Made by a program: the position numbers and the translations under genes. A DNA stretch of 64,000 nucleotides from the NCBI RefSeq assembly GCF_025698545.1, contig NC_068567.1, positions 58,905,371-58,969,370 of the forward strand, read 5' to 3'. Under the pieces are notes generated by a model that worked only from the letters and a program-made list of their open reading frames with translations, did not search any database and was not told the origin of the DNA. The stretch comes from Gossypium raimondii. Lineage: Eukaryota; Streptophyta; Magnoliopsida; Malvales; Malvaceae. This document shows, piece after piece, positions 53,786-64,000 of the stretch; the first letter of the stretch is position 1, and each line of letters starts with the position of its first letter.

Positions 53786-55760
53786 TTACTCTGGACAAAT
53801 GGCAGAAAACACTGGCAACCTTTTCTTTGTAGCAGGAGCATGGAGAACATTGTCGATGTATGCATCGATGTTCCCCTTTGATGGTGTTTGGCCAGGAAAG
53901 GATGGCAAGGTAACATCAATGCGATCATCTTGAGGTGACCAGTTGGACCCATTGGTGAAAGTGGTGGCACTCGTATCAGGTCTGATGGTGGAGGTGGAGG
54001 TGGGGTTGATCTTGCTGGTTTTAGTGTTACGTTTCATCGTGAAGTTGGTATTCAAGCGGGTGATTTCAGGTTGGACAGTGGAGAGGGAGTTGATGATTGT
54101 CTCTTCAGGCTTGATAGTAGTGCTGAAGCTTGGGCCTGTGTAACCAGGGTTGGCAAATGAGTCCTTTTGGGTTATAAAAGCAGCCGTTTCAGTGACTGGA
54201 TGCAAAAGGCGAGGTTTTGAGCTGTATGCGTTCGACACGGTGCTCGCGTATGACTTGTATATCTGTGCCTAAGCAACTCAGAGAGAAACGGGCAATGACC
54301 TTCTAGCATTTAAGTACACCAATGTTTTGGTATAGGAATATATCATCAGATACAATTTCTTGGATGCTAACCTCAGATTTGGTCTTGAAAGGCAAACAAG
54401 CGGGGCGTACCTCCTCCTTTCCATGTGCAAACTGCACAAATAGTCAAGGCTTCTTCAGTAGATTAATGAAATAGACACAGTTCAGAAGGGTTCAAACAAG
54501 CATAAAACGGGTGGTTAAAGTTGGATCAGATTATGAAAAGGCAGTTTTGGTTAAATAAAATAAAATCACTGGACTATAACATCTTCACTGGAAGAGGTTG
54601 GGAAGCAATGTAAATTGTACAGCAAGAACATGGCAATTGAAATTTGCCACACCTTGTGGTAGAAAACATGCGCCTCATATTCAGTTGGCATCTAATGAAA
54701 TTAAAAGTTCCTAGTTTTTGCCTACAAGCTAACATTCACATTTACTATCTAAAATAATTGAATCGTTTTTCAACGAGTCAAATCTTGACTTTTTGGTTTT
54801 TTCTCAATCTATTTCCAATTTTCTTGTCAAAAGAAAACTGGAGAAAGTGACCCATTAACCCAAAGTCAACAAATACAAAAAGACCAATTGATTGGTCATT
54901 CACATTCTCTCTCCGAAACAGGTGCCAAAAACAGATTCTTACAGCTCAAGTCCACTAAATCATCCAGTTAAATAGACAATGACACCAAAATAGAAGAGCT
55001 AAGACAAATCAGACCAAAATAAAATCTCCCTCTTATTCTTTTTCTTTAAATTGGTTTAAAGTGTCGATGCTCGAACTTTTTAAGTCGAAGATGCTACTTA
55101 AATCATCTACCAAATGGAATTATTAGCGAAACTAGAACCCTGATGCTTGCCAACAAGCAATCAACTGAACCTCCTTCATTTTGCAAAAGGTTCAGAAAAC
55201 TAAACAAAGAATTAATGCAAAATATCATCATTTTAGTATCCAAGAAATAGCATAGGCGGAGTTTTATTATAACATTTACGTAATCATGAACTTTCAATCA
55301 TATTAGACAATGCAGCAGAGAAATATACCTGACACTTGGATCCGTATCGGCAATGGCCAAACTCTTCCCAAGCCCTGCAAATCTCTGATTTGTAGTAACC
55401 AACACTTCCCGAAGACGACGAAGAACCAGATCCTACAATGTTACTATCAGAAGCAACAAGAACTTCGTCCATGACAAGCACATCTTTCTCCACCACCTTC
55501 AGTGGCGTCTTCTCCGACTGTGGTGAAACCGATGATCTGAAGCTGCTTTTCCCGGAGGAGCTGCTGTTGCCACAACTGGAGAGAGAATTGGAGCGCAGGT
55601 ACTTTATGAGGTTCTCAGGTGATGAATAGTAGCTGCCACGGCTTCTTGCTGGAGTCATCAGCTTCGGAATGTTGCTGTTTTTTAGGACGTTGAGTTTGTG
55701 GTTTTCATTGTAGAACGAGTCCATTGAGTTTGAATTTCTGCATTTCGTATTAATCATCAA
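53786..55760 (-). CDS. CCCH zinc-finger protein (single intact finger)
   Basis: Probably an RNA-binding protein of the plant CCCH class. Three exons on the minus strand, 55329-55760, 54372-54431 and 53786-54268, give 324 residues with GT-AG junctions. The finger spans the first junction: CRAWEEFGHCRYGSKC then QFAH, a C-X8-C-X5-C-X3-H pattern preceded by YKSEI. In tandem-finger relatives a second finger follows the linker EVRP. Here the sequence after EVRPACLPFKTKSE has no CCCH pattern, so only one finger remains. The N-terminus is Ser-rich with KLMTPARSRGSYYSSPENL; the C-terminal half is Ser/Thr-rich and unstructured. ATG 55,760 opens the frame, but a TGCAG acceptor-like site just inside it and an upstream TATA at 56,392 suggest a leader intron. 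If so, translation would start at the internal ATG near 55,724 (MDSFYNEN). Confidence 0.85.
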
Positions 55761-56739
55761 TTACCAGCAAAAGAAAATGTGAATTACACTTGAAATTTAG
55801 ATGCAAGGTTTAAGGATTTTAAATTAAGAACGGAGTTATTTTTCTGGTGATTTTTCTCTTCTATTTTAAAAGTTTTAATTCCCGCCAGAAAAGGTTAATG
55901 ATCAGTTTTTTTAAGCAACACACTCGAATCAATGGTTAAAGTGAATTATACTTTTCGCTCGAAATTCAAATTTCTGAAAAGAAAAAAATATATATATATT
56001 GAAGGAAAATAATAACAGAGGAGAAATTTTGACGAACATTGCATTATAAATAGAAAAGGAGAAACAGATCAAACTGAAGGTGAGGAAAAGGATTCAAAGC
56101 AGAAAAAGTCATTGCAATTCAACCAATTCGATCCTAAACTAAAAAGTTGCAGCAAAACAATATATCAAAGAATTGCGCATTCAATTCAAATCTAAAAGTT
56201 GGAAGTCATTATATTAAATACATAACCTAATAAAAAGCATGAGAATCGAAGAATGAAAATGGAGATTGAAATTCGAAGTGAAAATTTACCTAAAAACGAG
56301 TGGCGTTAGAGAATTCAAAAGGTGAAAGGCGAAGGTTGAATCTTCAGAAGTGAAAGTCAAAAAAACGAACCTGTTTCTCTCTATGGGTGTGTATATATAC
56401 TGTTAGTGTTACTGTGTTAGGAGAGGGAAAGATAGACAAAGAAGGGCGGCACCGAGTGAGCAAAAATAAAAAGAGATTTAAGTTTGGCTGAAGCCTTTGC
56501 AATGCGGGCAAATAATAATATAGCCAGAAATATAGCCAACGGTCCATGACTTTACGACGTTATTAGAACACAACAGATTACAACATCCATGCATGACTGG
56601 TTCTATGCTGGGTTTCATCAATCAACACAAACCGTGTATATGTGTATCAAGTCTTTTGACGGCAACCAAATTTTAAGAATAATTTCAAGGTACAAAAACA
56701 ACCTAAAAAAACCAAACTAGATTTCTACATGATTTGACT
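55761..56739 (-). promoter_or_regulatory. Leader and promoter of the CCCH gene; 3' flank of the WRKY19-like gene
   Basis: TATATATA at 56,392-56,399 is a plausible TATA box on the minus strand. TTTTTAG followed by GTAAAT at about 56,290 is a plausible donor of a leader intron. The rest is AT-rich. 56,560-56,739 probably belongs to the 3' UTR of the next gene. Confidence 0.4.
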
Positions 56740-58668
56740 TCAAACTCCATCAAAGGGGTTCTTTAGATTTCCACCAAGCAAGGACATGAGACCACCACCA
56801 TGGACCCTACCCTCCGGAATTATGAAGTCAAAGCTCTTGTTGTTGACACCGCCACCGATGTCCATCCGGTCCCCATTTCTTCGTTCCTCTTGCTTCTCAG
56901 CACTCAAGAAACTTGAGTAAGAGGATGAGGATTTCATAGATAAAGGAACCAATACCTGAGGTGGTATTAGTTGTTGCCTTTTCGCTGGTTTGTCGAGGAA
57001 ATCAATACCATCAGAAATAACACTAGTGCCGGAGGATGACTGATTGTTGTTCCAACTGCTTCTTGTGGATGTTGCTGCTACAAGCCCATGGAAGACTTCG
57101 GGTGCGATAAGCCCTCCCATGTTCGCCTGTCGCTCTTGTACCATATTGCTATGAGCAGCACATAGCCCACTACGGCCCCTTGCAAATTTCTCACATTTGC
57201 TCTCCCGCCAGGAGCATCTTTTACCTCCGCCATGTGCCTTGCAGAAGTCTGTGCTTCCTTGGGCACTCTTGCCACAATTCTCAACCTTGCATCGCTTTCC
57301 ACCACCATGTTTGACACAACAATCAGTACGACCTCGTGCACTCTTTGTACAGCCTGGCACAGCACACCTCTTCCCACCACCATGCGCAACACAAAAGTTG
57401 GTGCCTCCATGCACACTCTTGGGACAAATGCCACCTCCATTGTAGAGGCAACGTTTGCCCCCACCGTGTCCTTTGCATAATGGTGTGCTCCCTTCAGCAC
57501 CTTTGGTACACCCTGCAAATATACAACGTTTTCCACCACCATGAGCCTTGCAAAACATAGTACTTCCCTGAGCACCCTTAGTACATCCCTGGAACTGGCA
57601 ACGATGTCCACCACCATGAGAGATGCACAAACCAGCTTGTCCTTCTGCACTGCGCGTGCAACCTTCCACCTTACACCTCTTTCCCCCACCATGTCTGATG
57701 CAAAGCCCTGTTTTACCTCGTGCAGCCTTTGTGCACCCCCTAGGAAACCCACATCGTCTGCCTCCACCATGTGCTATGCAAAAATCTGTCTTCCCATCAG
57801 CACTTCTAGTGCAGCCCAAGTGTTGGCACCTCCTCCCTCCACCATGAGCCTTACAGTAGGCGGTGCGGCTCTCGGCACCTTTGTTACACCCTGGTTTTTG
57901 GCATCTTTGTCCGCCCCCATGACCAATACAAAGACCAGTAGCCCCTCTTGCTCCTTTTGAACAGCCAACAAACCTACATTTCTTCGAATTGCTTGCTCGA
58001 TTATCTGAGGATGTTATAGTGGTGGTTTGCTCAGAGAGCGTGTCTACTGAGAAGTCACTCTGAGAAGAGGGCTCACAACTTTGATGAAATTGATAACGAA
58101 GTGATTTATCCCCAAACTGAAAAAGTTCTTGTGCATGAACCAAACCTTTGCCACTATCCATTTTCGAAGCAAAAAGGAGTGCTGGCATATAAGCACCAGA
58201 TTTCTTGGCCGAAGTAGAACCCTCATCAACAACAGGAATTGAAAGTCTACAATCCTCTGCAAGAACCTGGTGAGGCATACTAACATCAGTTTCTGTTGAC
58301 AGAGGACATTCCAACAGGCTTATACTTCCCTTAGTCCCACCAGAAAGGCCAAGTTTTAGGATTGAGTCATCCTCAAGTAACAAACCCTGGGTGGATAAAG
58401 CAACTGTTGATTTATTCTTATTAAGACCAACAATGTAATCATTATCCAAGTATACACTTGGAGTTGGGCCCAACCCCAAAACCAACACGCAGCCATCATC
58501 AGGTGCATTAGAAAGATCAGCATGTAGATCGTTTTGAGTAGTTCCAAATCTGGCCTTATTGCTTCCTCCGTGACCAAGAAAGTTCAGGCATAGGGTGGTA
58601 TCACCAAATTTTTCATTTTTTGAGAGTTCAGATACATGAGAAAACTGCACATTCTTATTCAAATCCAT
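56740..58668 (-). CDS. WRKY19-like/loricrin-like protein with 11 Cys/His 'HGGGKRC' repeats
   Basis: A 642-residue protein in one coding exon. Residues about 230-510 are a tandem array of ~25-residue units with the pattern C-x4-C-x-K-x-A-x-G-x(3)-C-x2-HGGG-x-RC. Ten units end in HGGG; the eleventh ends in AAHSN. Each unit supplies three or four Cys and one His, suggesting metal-binding knuckles. The same array occurs in plant proteins annotated as 'WRKY transcription factor 19-like' or 'loricrin-like', but there is no WRKYGQK here, so it is not a WRKY factor by itself. The N-terminus has TTLCLNFLGHGGS and two LxLGL(G/S) motifs (LVLGLGPTPS, LKLGLSGG). The C-terminus ends in GLMSLLGGNLKNPFDGV, conserved in relatives. 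The function is not known to me. Confidence 0.88.
   Translation of the reverse strand: MDLNKNVQFSHVSELSKNEKFGDTTLCLNFLGHGGSNKARFGTTQNDLHADLSNAPDDGCVLVLGLGPTPSVYLDNDYIVGLNKNKSTVALSTQGLLLEDDSILKLGLSGGTKGSISLLECPLSTETDVSMPHQVLAEDCRLSIPVVDEGSTSAKKSGAYMPALLFASKMDSGKGLVHAQELFQFGDKSLRYQFHQSCEPSSQSDFSVDTLSEQTTTITSSDNRASNSKKCRFVGCSKGARGATGLCIGHGGGQRCQKPGCNKGAESRTAYCKAHGGGRRCQHLGCTRSADGKTDFCIAHGGGRRCGFPRGCTKAARGKTGLCIRHGGGKRCKVEGCTRSAEGQAGLCISHGGGHRCQFQGCTKGAQGSTMFCKAHGGGKRCIFAGCTKGAEGSTPLCKGHGGGKRCLYNGGGICPKSVHGGTNFCVAHGGGKRCAVPGCTKSARGRTDCCVKHGGGKRCKVENCGKSAQGSTDFCKAHGGGKRCSWRESKCEKFARGRSGLCAAHSNMVQERQANMGGLIAPEVFHGLVAATSTRSSWNNNQSSSGTSVISDGIDFLDKPAKRQQLIPPQVLVPLSMKSSSSYSSFLSAEKQEERRNGDRMDIGGGVNNKSFDFIIPEGRVHGGGLMSLLGGNLKNPFDGV
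56990..57985 (-). repeat. ~75-bp coding tandem repeat array
   Basis: The eleven protein units are encoded by a DNA array of about 75-81-bp period, marked on the plus strand by CCACCACCATG or CCACCATG every unit. The period is a multiple of three, so several other frames also stay open across it. Confidence 0.9.
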
Positions 58669-59781
58669 AAGCTTTCTAAAAGCTGCAAACTATAAGATTA
58701 AGGAACAAGAGGCCCACCTTAATGAAAAATCTTTAATACATGACTGGTATGGTATATATATCAAAAACAAATTAGGAAAATAAGAAATTCCGATGACGCT
58801 CCCCCTCCACTTACAAACCCTGATGTATCTTCTCGGTCCATCTTATAAAGCATCAACACAACAACACAGACTTCAACTTTGTAAAAGCTTAGTTGCCAGC
58901 GTATCTGACAACATCTCTAGGATAAAATCCTTTTATTAGAACATTCAAAGTGGATGCAAAGAGATATCTGGAGCGTCTTGTGCTCCTTAACGACAAATAC
59001 TTTGGATTCATTAACCCTAACAAGAATAAACAATCAAGGTAACACATTCAGATATTAATAAAAAGCCATTAAAGTGGATTCTAAGCTATAAAATATTCCT
59101 CTAAACTTGAATTTCCACACAATTAACTGAAATAAAACAGCTGTGGGATTAACTATTTAGTAAAAGATAAAACAGAACGAACTCTTTTTACTCTCTTTAT
59201 CAATCTAACATGAAAAGACAACAAATACCATTAACAGATAGCTAAATTCCTTCTTAAATTTATTAATATACCACCCAAACAACAAAACTACGAAAACATA
59301 TCAGCTCAAAACCATGCATACATAGCGCAAAAAACCTAAACCTTAATGAAGTTTTATGAAACCATGTAAACAATAAAGTCATATGAAATACATAAGCAAA
59401 CTTACCCTCAAAAAGAAAATTAGACAAACAGAATTGACAGCAAAAAAATATTGAAATAAAATATGAAACTGTGAACTAATAACTAGTAAAAATATTAAAC
59501 TTGATGGAAATGAAAAGAAAATTCGTAGATATACCGTGAAGAATCCAAATTTAGAGAAAATATGGAGAAAACTGAAGGATCTGAGAAGTGGCTAAAGATA
59601 TGTTAAACAGAGCTAAAGAATCTTTAAAATAGGGAAAAAAGATTGTATCAGAAATAAAAGAAGAGAATTTTAACAAAGCGTGAAGGAGGAAGAAGATTAG
59701 AAGAAATATAGGAAGAGGAGAAACCGATAAATGATTTTTTTAAAAAGAAAAGACGAAAAGAAAAAGTGGGTTTTTTATATA
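58669..59781 (-). promoter_or_regulatory. Leader with likely intron, and promoter, of the WRKY19-like gene
   Basis: A good acceptor (TATAGTTTGCAG, minus strand) ends at 58,683, 14 bases before the start codon. A consensus donor GTAAGT lies at 59,405-59,400, preceded by CTTTTTGAGG. A leader intron of about 720 bp is therefore likely. The A/G-rich block at 59,560-59,760 is probably the first exon and core promoter. No other gene is seen. Confidence 0.5.
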
Positions 59782-60028
59782 GGTTAAAATATTAATCAGT
59801 CCCTATATTCTTCACAAATTTAAAATTTAGTCCTCTATTTTTCAGATTTCGAAATTCAGATTCAATTGTTAATGTTGTAATAAACTTAAGTTTAACAAAA
59901 TAGTTTTAACACCGATAATAATTAGATATGAATTTTTAAATATGAAAAATAGAATGACTAAATTCTTAAGTACATAAATTAAATTTTAAATTTACTAACC
60001 GTACAGGGACTTATAATAGATTTTAACC
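59782..60028. mobile_element. 247-bp MITE with perfect 9-bp target duplication
   Basis: Termini GGTTAAAAT and ATTTTAACC are perfectly inverted. The duplication TTTTATATA is at 59,773-59,781 and 60,029-60,037. Arms share AGTCCCTATA or AGTCCCTGTA, AAATTTAAAATTTA and CTATTTTTCA. A 9-bp duplication points to the Mutator superfamily. It sits just upstream of the WRKY19-like gene. Confidence 0.88.
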
Positions 60029-60037
60029 TTTTATATA

Positions 60038-61169
60038 AATTGGCCGGTTGTAACGATTTTCTTTTTAAATTATTACATTTTGTTTTTTAAACAAAAAAAA
60101 AATGTTGGAAAACAGTTTAATGCCGAAATAGCCTCAATTGTCAGTAAGGAAGCGACTGATAACAGCCTTGCAGAACCGAAACGCTTCCTAGTGGACAATG
60201 CATGTTTTTCCGTCGTTTTAAAAGTCTAAAGTACCCTTATTATGGGACCGTCCTCAAAAGATTGTGGAGTGCAAAAACGTCAAGTGAAAGTGTGATTTTA
60301 TTTTATTTATTTATTCATGGGAATTGTCTCCCCCCTCGGCCAGTAACGCGGTGTGCCCTTATCAAAGAATGTTCCATAAACTGCCAAAATGTTCACTAAG
60401 AATCGGCTCCGCTTGGGTTGGCTGAGTTCAGAATTTTTTTGATAATTTTAATATTTTTATCTTATTTTCTTTTCAAAAAATAAATGTCATTGAAAGTTTT
60501 TAGTCAATGGATTTAAGTGTACCAAATTAAACAATTGCATAAATAAGGTGACAAAAATAGCCAGGGCCACATCAGCTACCAAAGCCAGGTCCAAGTAGCC
60601 GGCTGTTCCTCTCGGCTGGGCACGAAACTCGACAGTTAATTGGCTGATTCCCGAACTTATACACATGGCTTCCAGTTATTGGTTCATGTGACAACCATTG
60701 AGGATTCGATGCAGTCCTTTAGGATCCACTGCTTTGCCGCAATTCAAGTGCGCGCATGTACATGCCTAGACTTATCATGAGTGGTGCTACTCAATTCAAA
60801 TTTAAGAGGGATTAGATGAAAAATTAAGGTTTTAAAAGTAATTTTGGTTTAAAATTAAGCCCGTTTAAAATATGAGTTAAGTTTAATTTTAAATATTTAT
60901 AGTTTGAGTTTAGTTGGATTGGGGACGCGAGTATCACCCAGGCAACCAGGAAGTGAATGCTTTCTTTTTGTCCTTTTGCAATTTCGAAATGTTCAAATTT
61001 CAACAATTGGTTAAAAAATTAAAAACCAGAGAAAATCACTATAACTCTCTCACAATTATTCCAGGCTCTATTTGCCATTCCCTTACTTGCCTTGGGCAAA
61101 TATCACAAAAGGATGATTAAAAAGATAAAAATAAATAAAAATCACAGAGGATTTTGAAAAACCTTCTTT
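60038..61169. other. Intergenic DNA and 3' flank of the beta-xylosidase gene
   Basis: 60,120-60,780 is moderately GC-rich with short frames lacking motifs. 60,790-61,120 is AT-rich. The final tens of bases are the 3' UTR of the minus-strand gene. Confidence 0.45.
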
Positions 61170-63455
61170 TCAAATCCCCACAGTTAATGAGTGTTTCAAG
61201 CTCCCCACATGCAGCAAATGTTGTCCCAATGCTACTTTTCGGCTTCCAAGTTCATCAACCACACTCAAATCCTTACAAACATCCACCTTAAACCTCACCA
61301 ATGTCTCTGATTTCCCTGTTAATGAAACTTTCTCAAATCCCAACAAATGCTTTTGGGGCGAGTTGTGCACTGATGGGGGACTCGAAAACAAGAACACCGT
61401 GTGGCTTCCGCCGTATTTCCCTCTGTTTTGAACTCTCACATGAATGTCGAATGCTAGGTTTTTACAACTTTGTTCGACGGCTTCAACTGATTTACATTCA
61501 GATGAGCGGCAAACATGGTCTTCCTCCAATGGAATTGATACTAATCGAGGTGCTTTGGCTAATTCGTGGGTGATTTTGGAGTAGCTTAGCCCATCTCCAA
61601 ATGTATAAATGGTTTCCCCTGTGTAGAACCTGTAGGTTCTGCCTGGGTAACCATTAGAAGGATCGGGTCTCATGTTCATGTTTGTCATCGGGACCTTATC
61701 GACATACGATTGTGGGTACCATGTCATTGGTAGCCTTCCACTTGGATTATAATACCCAAATATCACATCGGCAATGGCGGCTCCACCGGCTTCGCCGGGG
61801 TAACCAACCCAAAGGATGCTTGTGATTTTATCATCGTTTTTCGCAAACGATATGTCAAAGCCTCCACCGGACATTATGACGAGAATCACGGGTCCCTTTG
61901 CAGCTTTTGCAACTTCAGTTATTAAAAGTGGTTGTTGTCCTGGTAAAAGAAGGCTAACTCTGTCAAAGCTTTCCCTTTCTTGACTCTGATCTATGCCCAT
62001 AACAAGTACAGTTGCATCAGCTGAGGCAGCTGCTTTTTTAGCATCGTCTACTTGGGCAGTGCCACAAGCCACATTGGTGCAGCCAGGCACGTAGTTTGTT
62101 GCCACCGAGGTCGTTAAACCCTGCAATGGCGTCGTATATTTGCATGGAATGCCTGCAAACAAAATAAAATGTCAAATTTTGTGAATTAAAACATGTCATT
62201 TTTTATTCCAAGCAATGGGTTTGATTTACCTTCATAGTTTCCGATCATGGTTTTTGTGACATTGGCGTTGGGTCCAATTACGGCCAAGGTTTTGATTGCA
62301 GTCGGAGATAGAGGCAACGATCCGGGGCTGTTTTTGAGCAAAACAATCCCTTGTCTTGCAGCTTCACGGGCCAATTCTTGGTGCTCTGGTGTACATACAT
62401 CTTTGGGACCAAGTTTACCGTAAGGTTGCTTGCTGGGATCACCATCGAAGAATCCCAGTCGCATTAAAGTGGCGAAGTTGTTCGTCACGGCCTTGTCAAT
62501 GGCCGATTCATTCAAAAGCCCTGCTTTTACTGCAGCCTCAGTGTGTTGCCCAAGAAATGACCCACAGTTCAGATCCAACCCTAGAATATCATTAACATTT
62601 TGCAATTAGCACAGCATTCTAGTTTACTAATTAAGATGTTATTTTGCAGAAATATGATATCAAATGCACAATATCTTCATTTTATTGCTTATTAAGAAGT
62701 TTCACCTGCCAAAATAACTTTGGCTGCTGCTTCCTCTGGTGTCTTGGTATAGTGCTGGTTCTTGAACAACACATCTACCGAGTCACAATCTGAAACTATA
62801 TACCTGCACCAACCCCAAAAAGCCTGGTAAACAAAAACACTGCTTACTAAATCTATATGGGTCCAGAAATGGAAGGGAGGAATGAATATATATACCCATT
62901 TAGTTTCCATTGGCCTCGAATAACCCCAGCAAGAAGATCAGGGTCTGCACAAGTTGGCTTACCATTAACCTTGTTGTAAGAACACATAACACTAGCCACG
63001 TTCCCATCAATTACACAACTCTTGAATGGTGGTTGAAATGTATCATCCAGATCTTGTTGTGTTACCTAACCATACCCCAAGGCCAATCAAATGACTTTTG
63101 GATCCCAAAAAAACAACTTTTGAGTAAAAAAACAAAAAAACTCAAATTGCATTGTAACTTAAATTACCACAGCATCGAAAGTGTAGCGTTCGATCCCTTT
63201 CCAGTTATCCACATCATAGGCCGTATAGTGTTTACAACATGCGGCAACCTTGAGCCGAGAAGGGTCACCTCCGTCGGTCTGTTGCAAACCTTTGACGTAA
63301 CTTGATCCGTACTTGCTGGCCAGCAATGGGTCCTCTCCTGGTGTTTCTTGTCCCCTTCCCCATCTCGGGTCTCGGAATATGTTAATGTTTGGTGACCAAT
63401 ATGTTAGCCCTGCCAATCCAACATTGTACATTGCCCTAGCTTCAGTTGAAACCAC
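61170..63455 (-). CDS. BXL: Glycoside hydrolase family 3 beta-D-xylosidase, 3' five exons (5' end off the window)
   Basis: A secreted cell-wall enzyme that trims xylose (and often arabinose) from xylan and arabinan. Five exons on the minus strand, 63168-63455, 62896-63065, 62706-62803, 62230-62580 and 61170-62152, give 629 residues in frame. The roughly 140 N-terminal residues (signal peptide and start of the barrel) lie beyond 64,000. GH3 N-domain: [56 protein letters not shown] and [13 protein letters not shown], whose first Asp after VS is the nucleophile position. C-domain: [29 protein letters not shown] and SQERESFDR, the last with the probable acid/base Glu, then [13 protein letters not shown] and GYPGEAGG. 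A fibronectin III-like domain follows, ending [10 protein letters not shown]. The sequence looks closest to the BXL3/BXL4 group from memory. No defects are seen in the part present. Confidence 0.93.
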
Positions 63456-64000
63456 CTGCATTTTATTAAAAATGGATATGGATATACATTAGATATCAAC
63501 TTGTTCTTTAATGATAGATTAATGGCTTAATTCGGACCTCGGGTTTAATCCGGTTTATTTGTAAGACGTGATATCTAATAAGTATGGAGTTCGATTTTCG
63601 GCATTGCAAGCTGGAGATCAGTAAAAGGTTACAAAGTCTTCTGAGTGATCAAAAAAAGTCTATATTCTTCAGCATTTGGTAATCAGAGACATTAATAAAT
63701 CAACCACTTTCTACAACAAACATAAAATAATTCAACCATATAATTGCATTAATATCCTCCTCTTTCTTCAATATGAAGCAAAAGACAGTTCATTATTTTA
63801 AATTTTTCTCTGGCCTCCATCTACTTAACTACTTTTCCAATATCGACATTGAACTTTTCACTATACAGCCAACTTCATTGTCATTAATATCCGCTAAAGG
63901 CAACATTTGAAAATAGTTATGAAAAATATAGAAAAACCAAAATCTAAAGAACAATGAAAATGCCCAATCCCCAACAAGTTAGCATCATATTCTAAAACGT
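63456..64000 (-). other. Intron of the beta-xylosidase gene, running off the window
   Basis: Non-coding sequence upstream of a clean acceptor (TGCAG before GTGGTTTCAACTG). The preceding exon is not inside the window. A B-box-like GGAGTTCGATTTTC at 63,585 hints at a SINE insertion, but no A box at the right distance was convincing. Confidence 0.6.

Noticed and set aside
57078-57770. 230-codon minus-strand frame inside the WRKY19-like gene
   Set aside because: It is a second frame of the 75-bp coding repeat array; its own residues form no family, and the overlapping frame has the conserved Cys/His repeats. The plus-strand frames in 57,197-57,960 are rejected for the same reason.
63540-63640. 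Possible SINE head in the beta-xylosidase intron
   Set aside because: A B-box-like word is present, but no A box lies at the right distance, so it is only mentioned in the intron entry.

Overview
The window is nuclear DNA from a flowering plant. It has spliced genes with GT-AG introns, AT-rich intergenic DNA full of degraded transposons, and a piece of plastid DNA. The style of the repeats points to the mallow family, most likely cotton (Gossypium) or a close relative. The telling ones are Mutator-like elements with GCGTCCACGTC arrays, plant-mobile-domain (PMD) genes, and 'GGTCGGGTC' dispersed repeats. The organism call rests on repeat recognition, not on a database search.

Layout. 1-15,100 is a repeat landscape: the right end of a Mutator-like element (MULE) with a tandem array, two LINE relics, several inverted-repeat elements and a tRNA-derived SINE. 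15,129-17,169 (+) is a receptor-like cytoplasmic kinase of PIX13/KIN3 type. 18,903-20,723 is a complete non-autonomous MULE with a 9-bp target-site duplication and a broken PMD gene. 21,061-23,643 is a truncated Ty3/gypsy retrotransposon with a broken gag. 26,231-27,594 (-) is an XND1/NAC104 transcription factor gene. 28,797-29,141 (+) is an endogenous pararetrovirus-like fragment, followed by a decayed hAT transposase (29,395-31,260, -). A foldback element lies at 31,663-32,260, a plastid insertion (atpE to trnM-CAU) at about 35,224-35,985, and a TIR element at 37,331-38,693.

39,790-41,808 (+) is an intact intronless L-type lectin receptor kinase. It converges on ARC5/DRP5B (42,350-48,286, -), which I resolve into 17 exons coding for 764 residues. 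A third MULE (about 49,495-51,475) carries both a PMD fragment and a MURA-like N-terminal fragment in convergent orientation. The right end is gene-dense, all on the minus strand: a CCCH zinc-finger gene (53,786-55,760), an 11-repeat WRKY19-like/loricrin-like gene (56,740-58,668), and the 3' part of a GH3 beta-xylosidase gene (61,170-63,455) that runs off the window.

The host genes are unrelated in pathway: immune-type kinases, xylem and cell-wall functions, and plastid division. No operon-like cooperation is implied. The most coherent unusual signal is the MULE family. Three members in 51 kb share subterminal GCGTCCACGT arrays; two of them also share a ~125-bp unit and telomere-box-like DNA, and the third preserves the convergent PMD/MURA-like gene pair.
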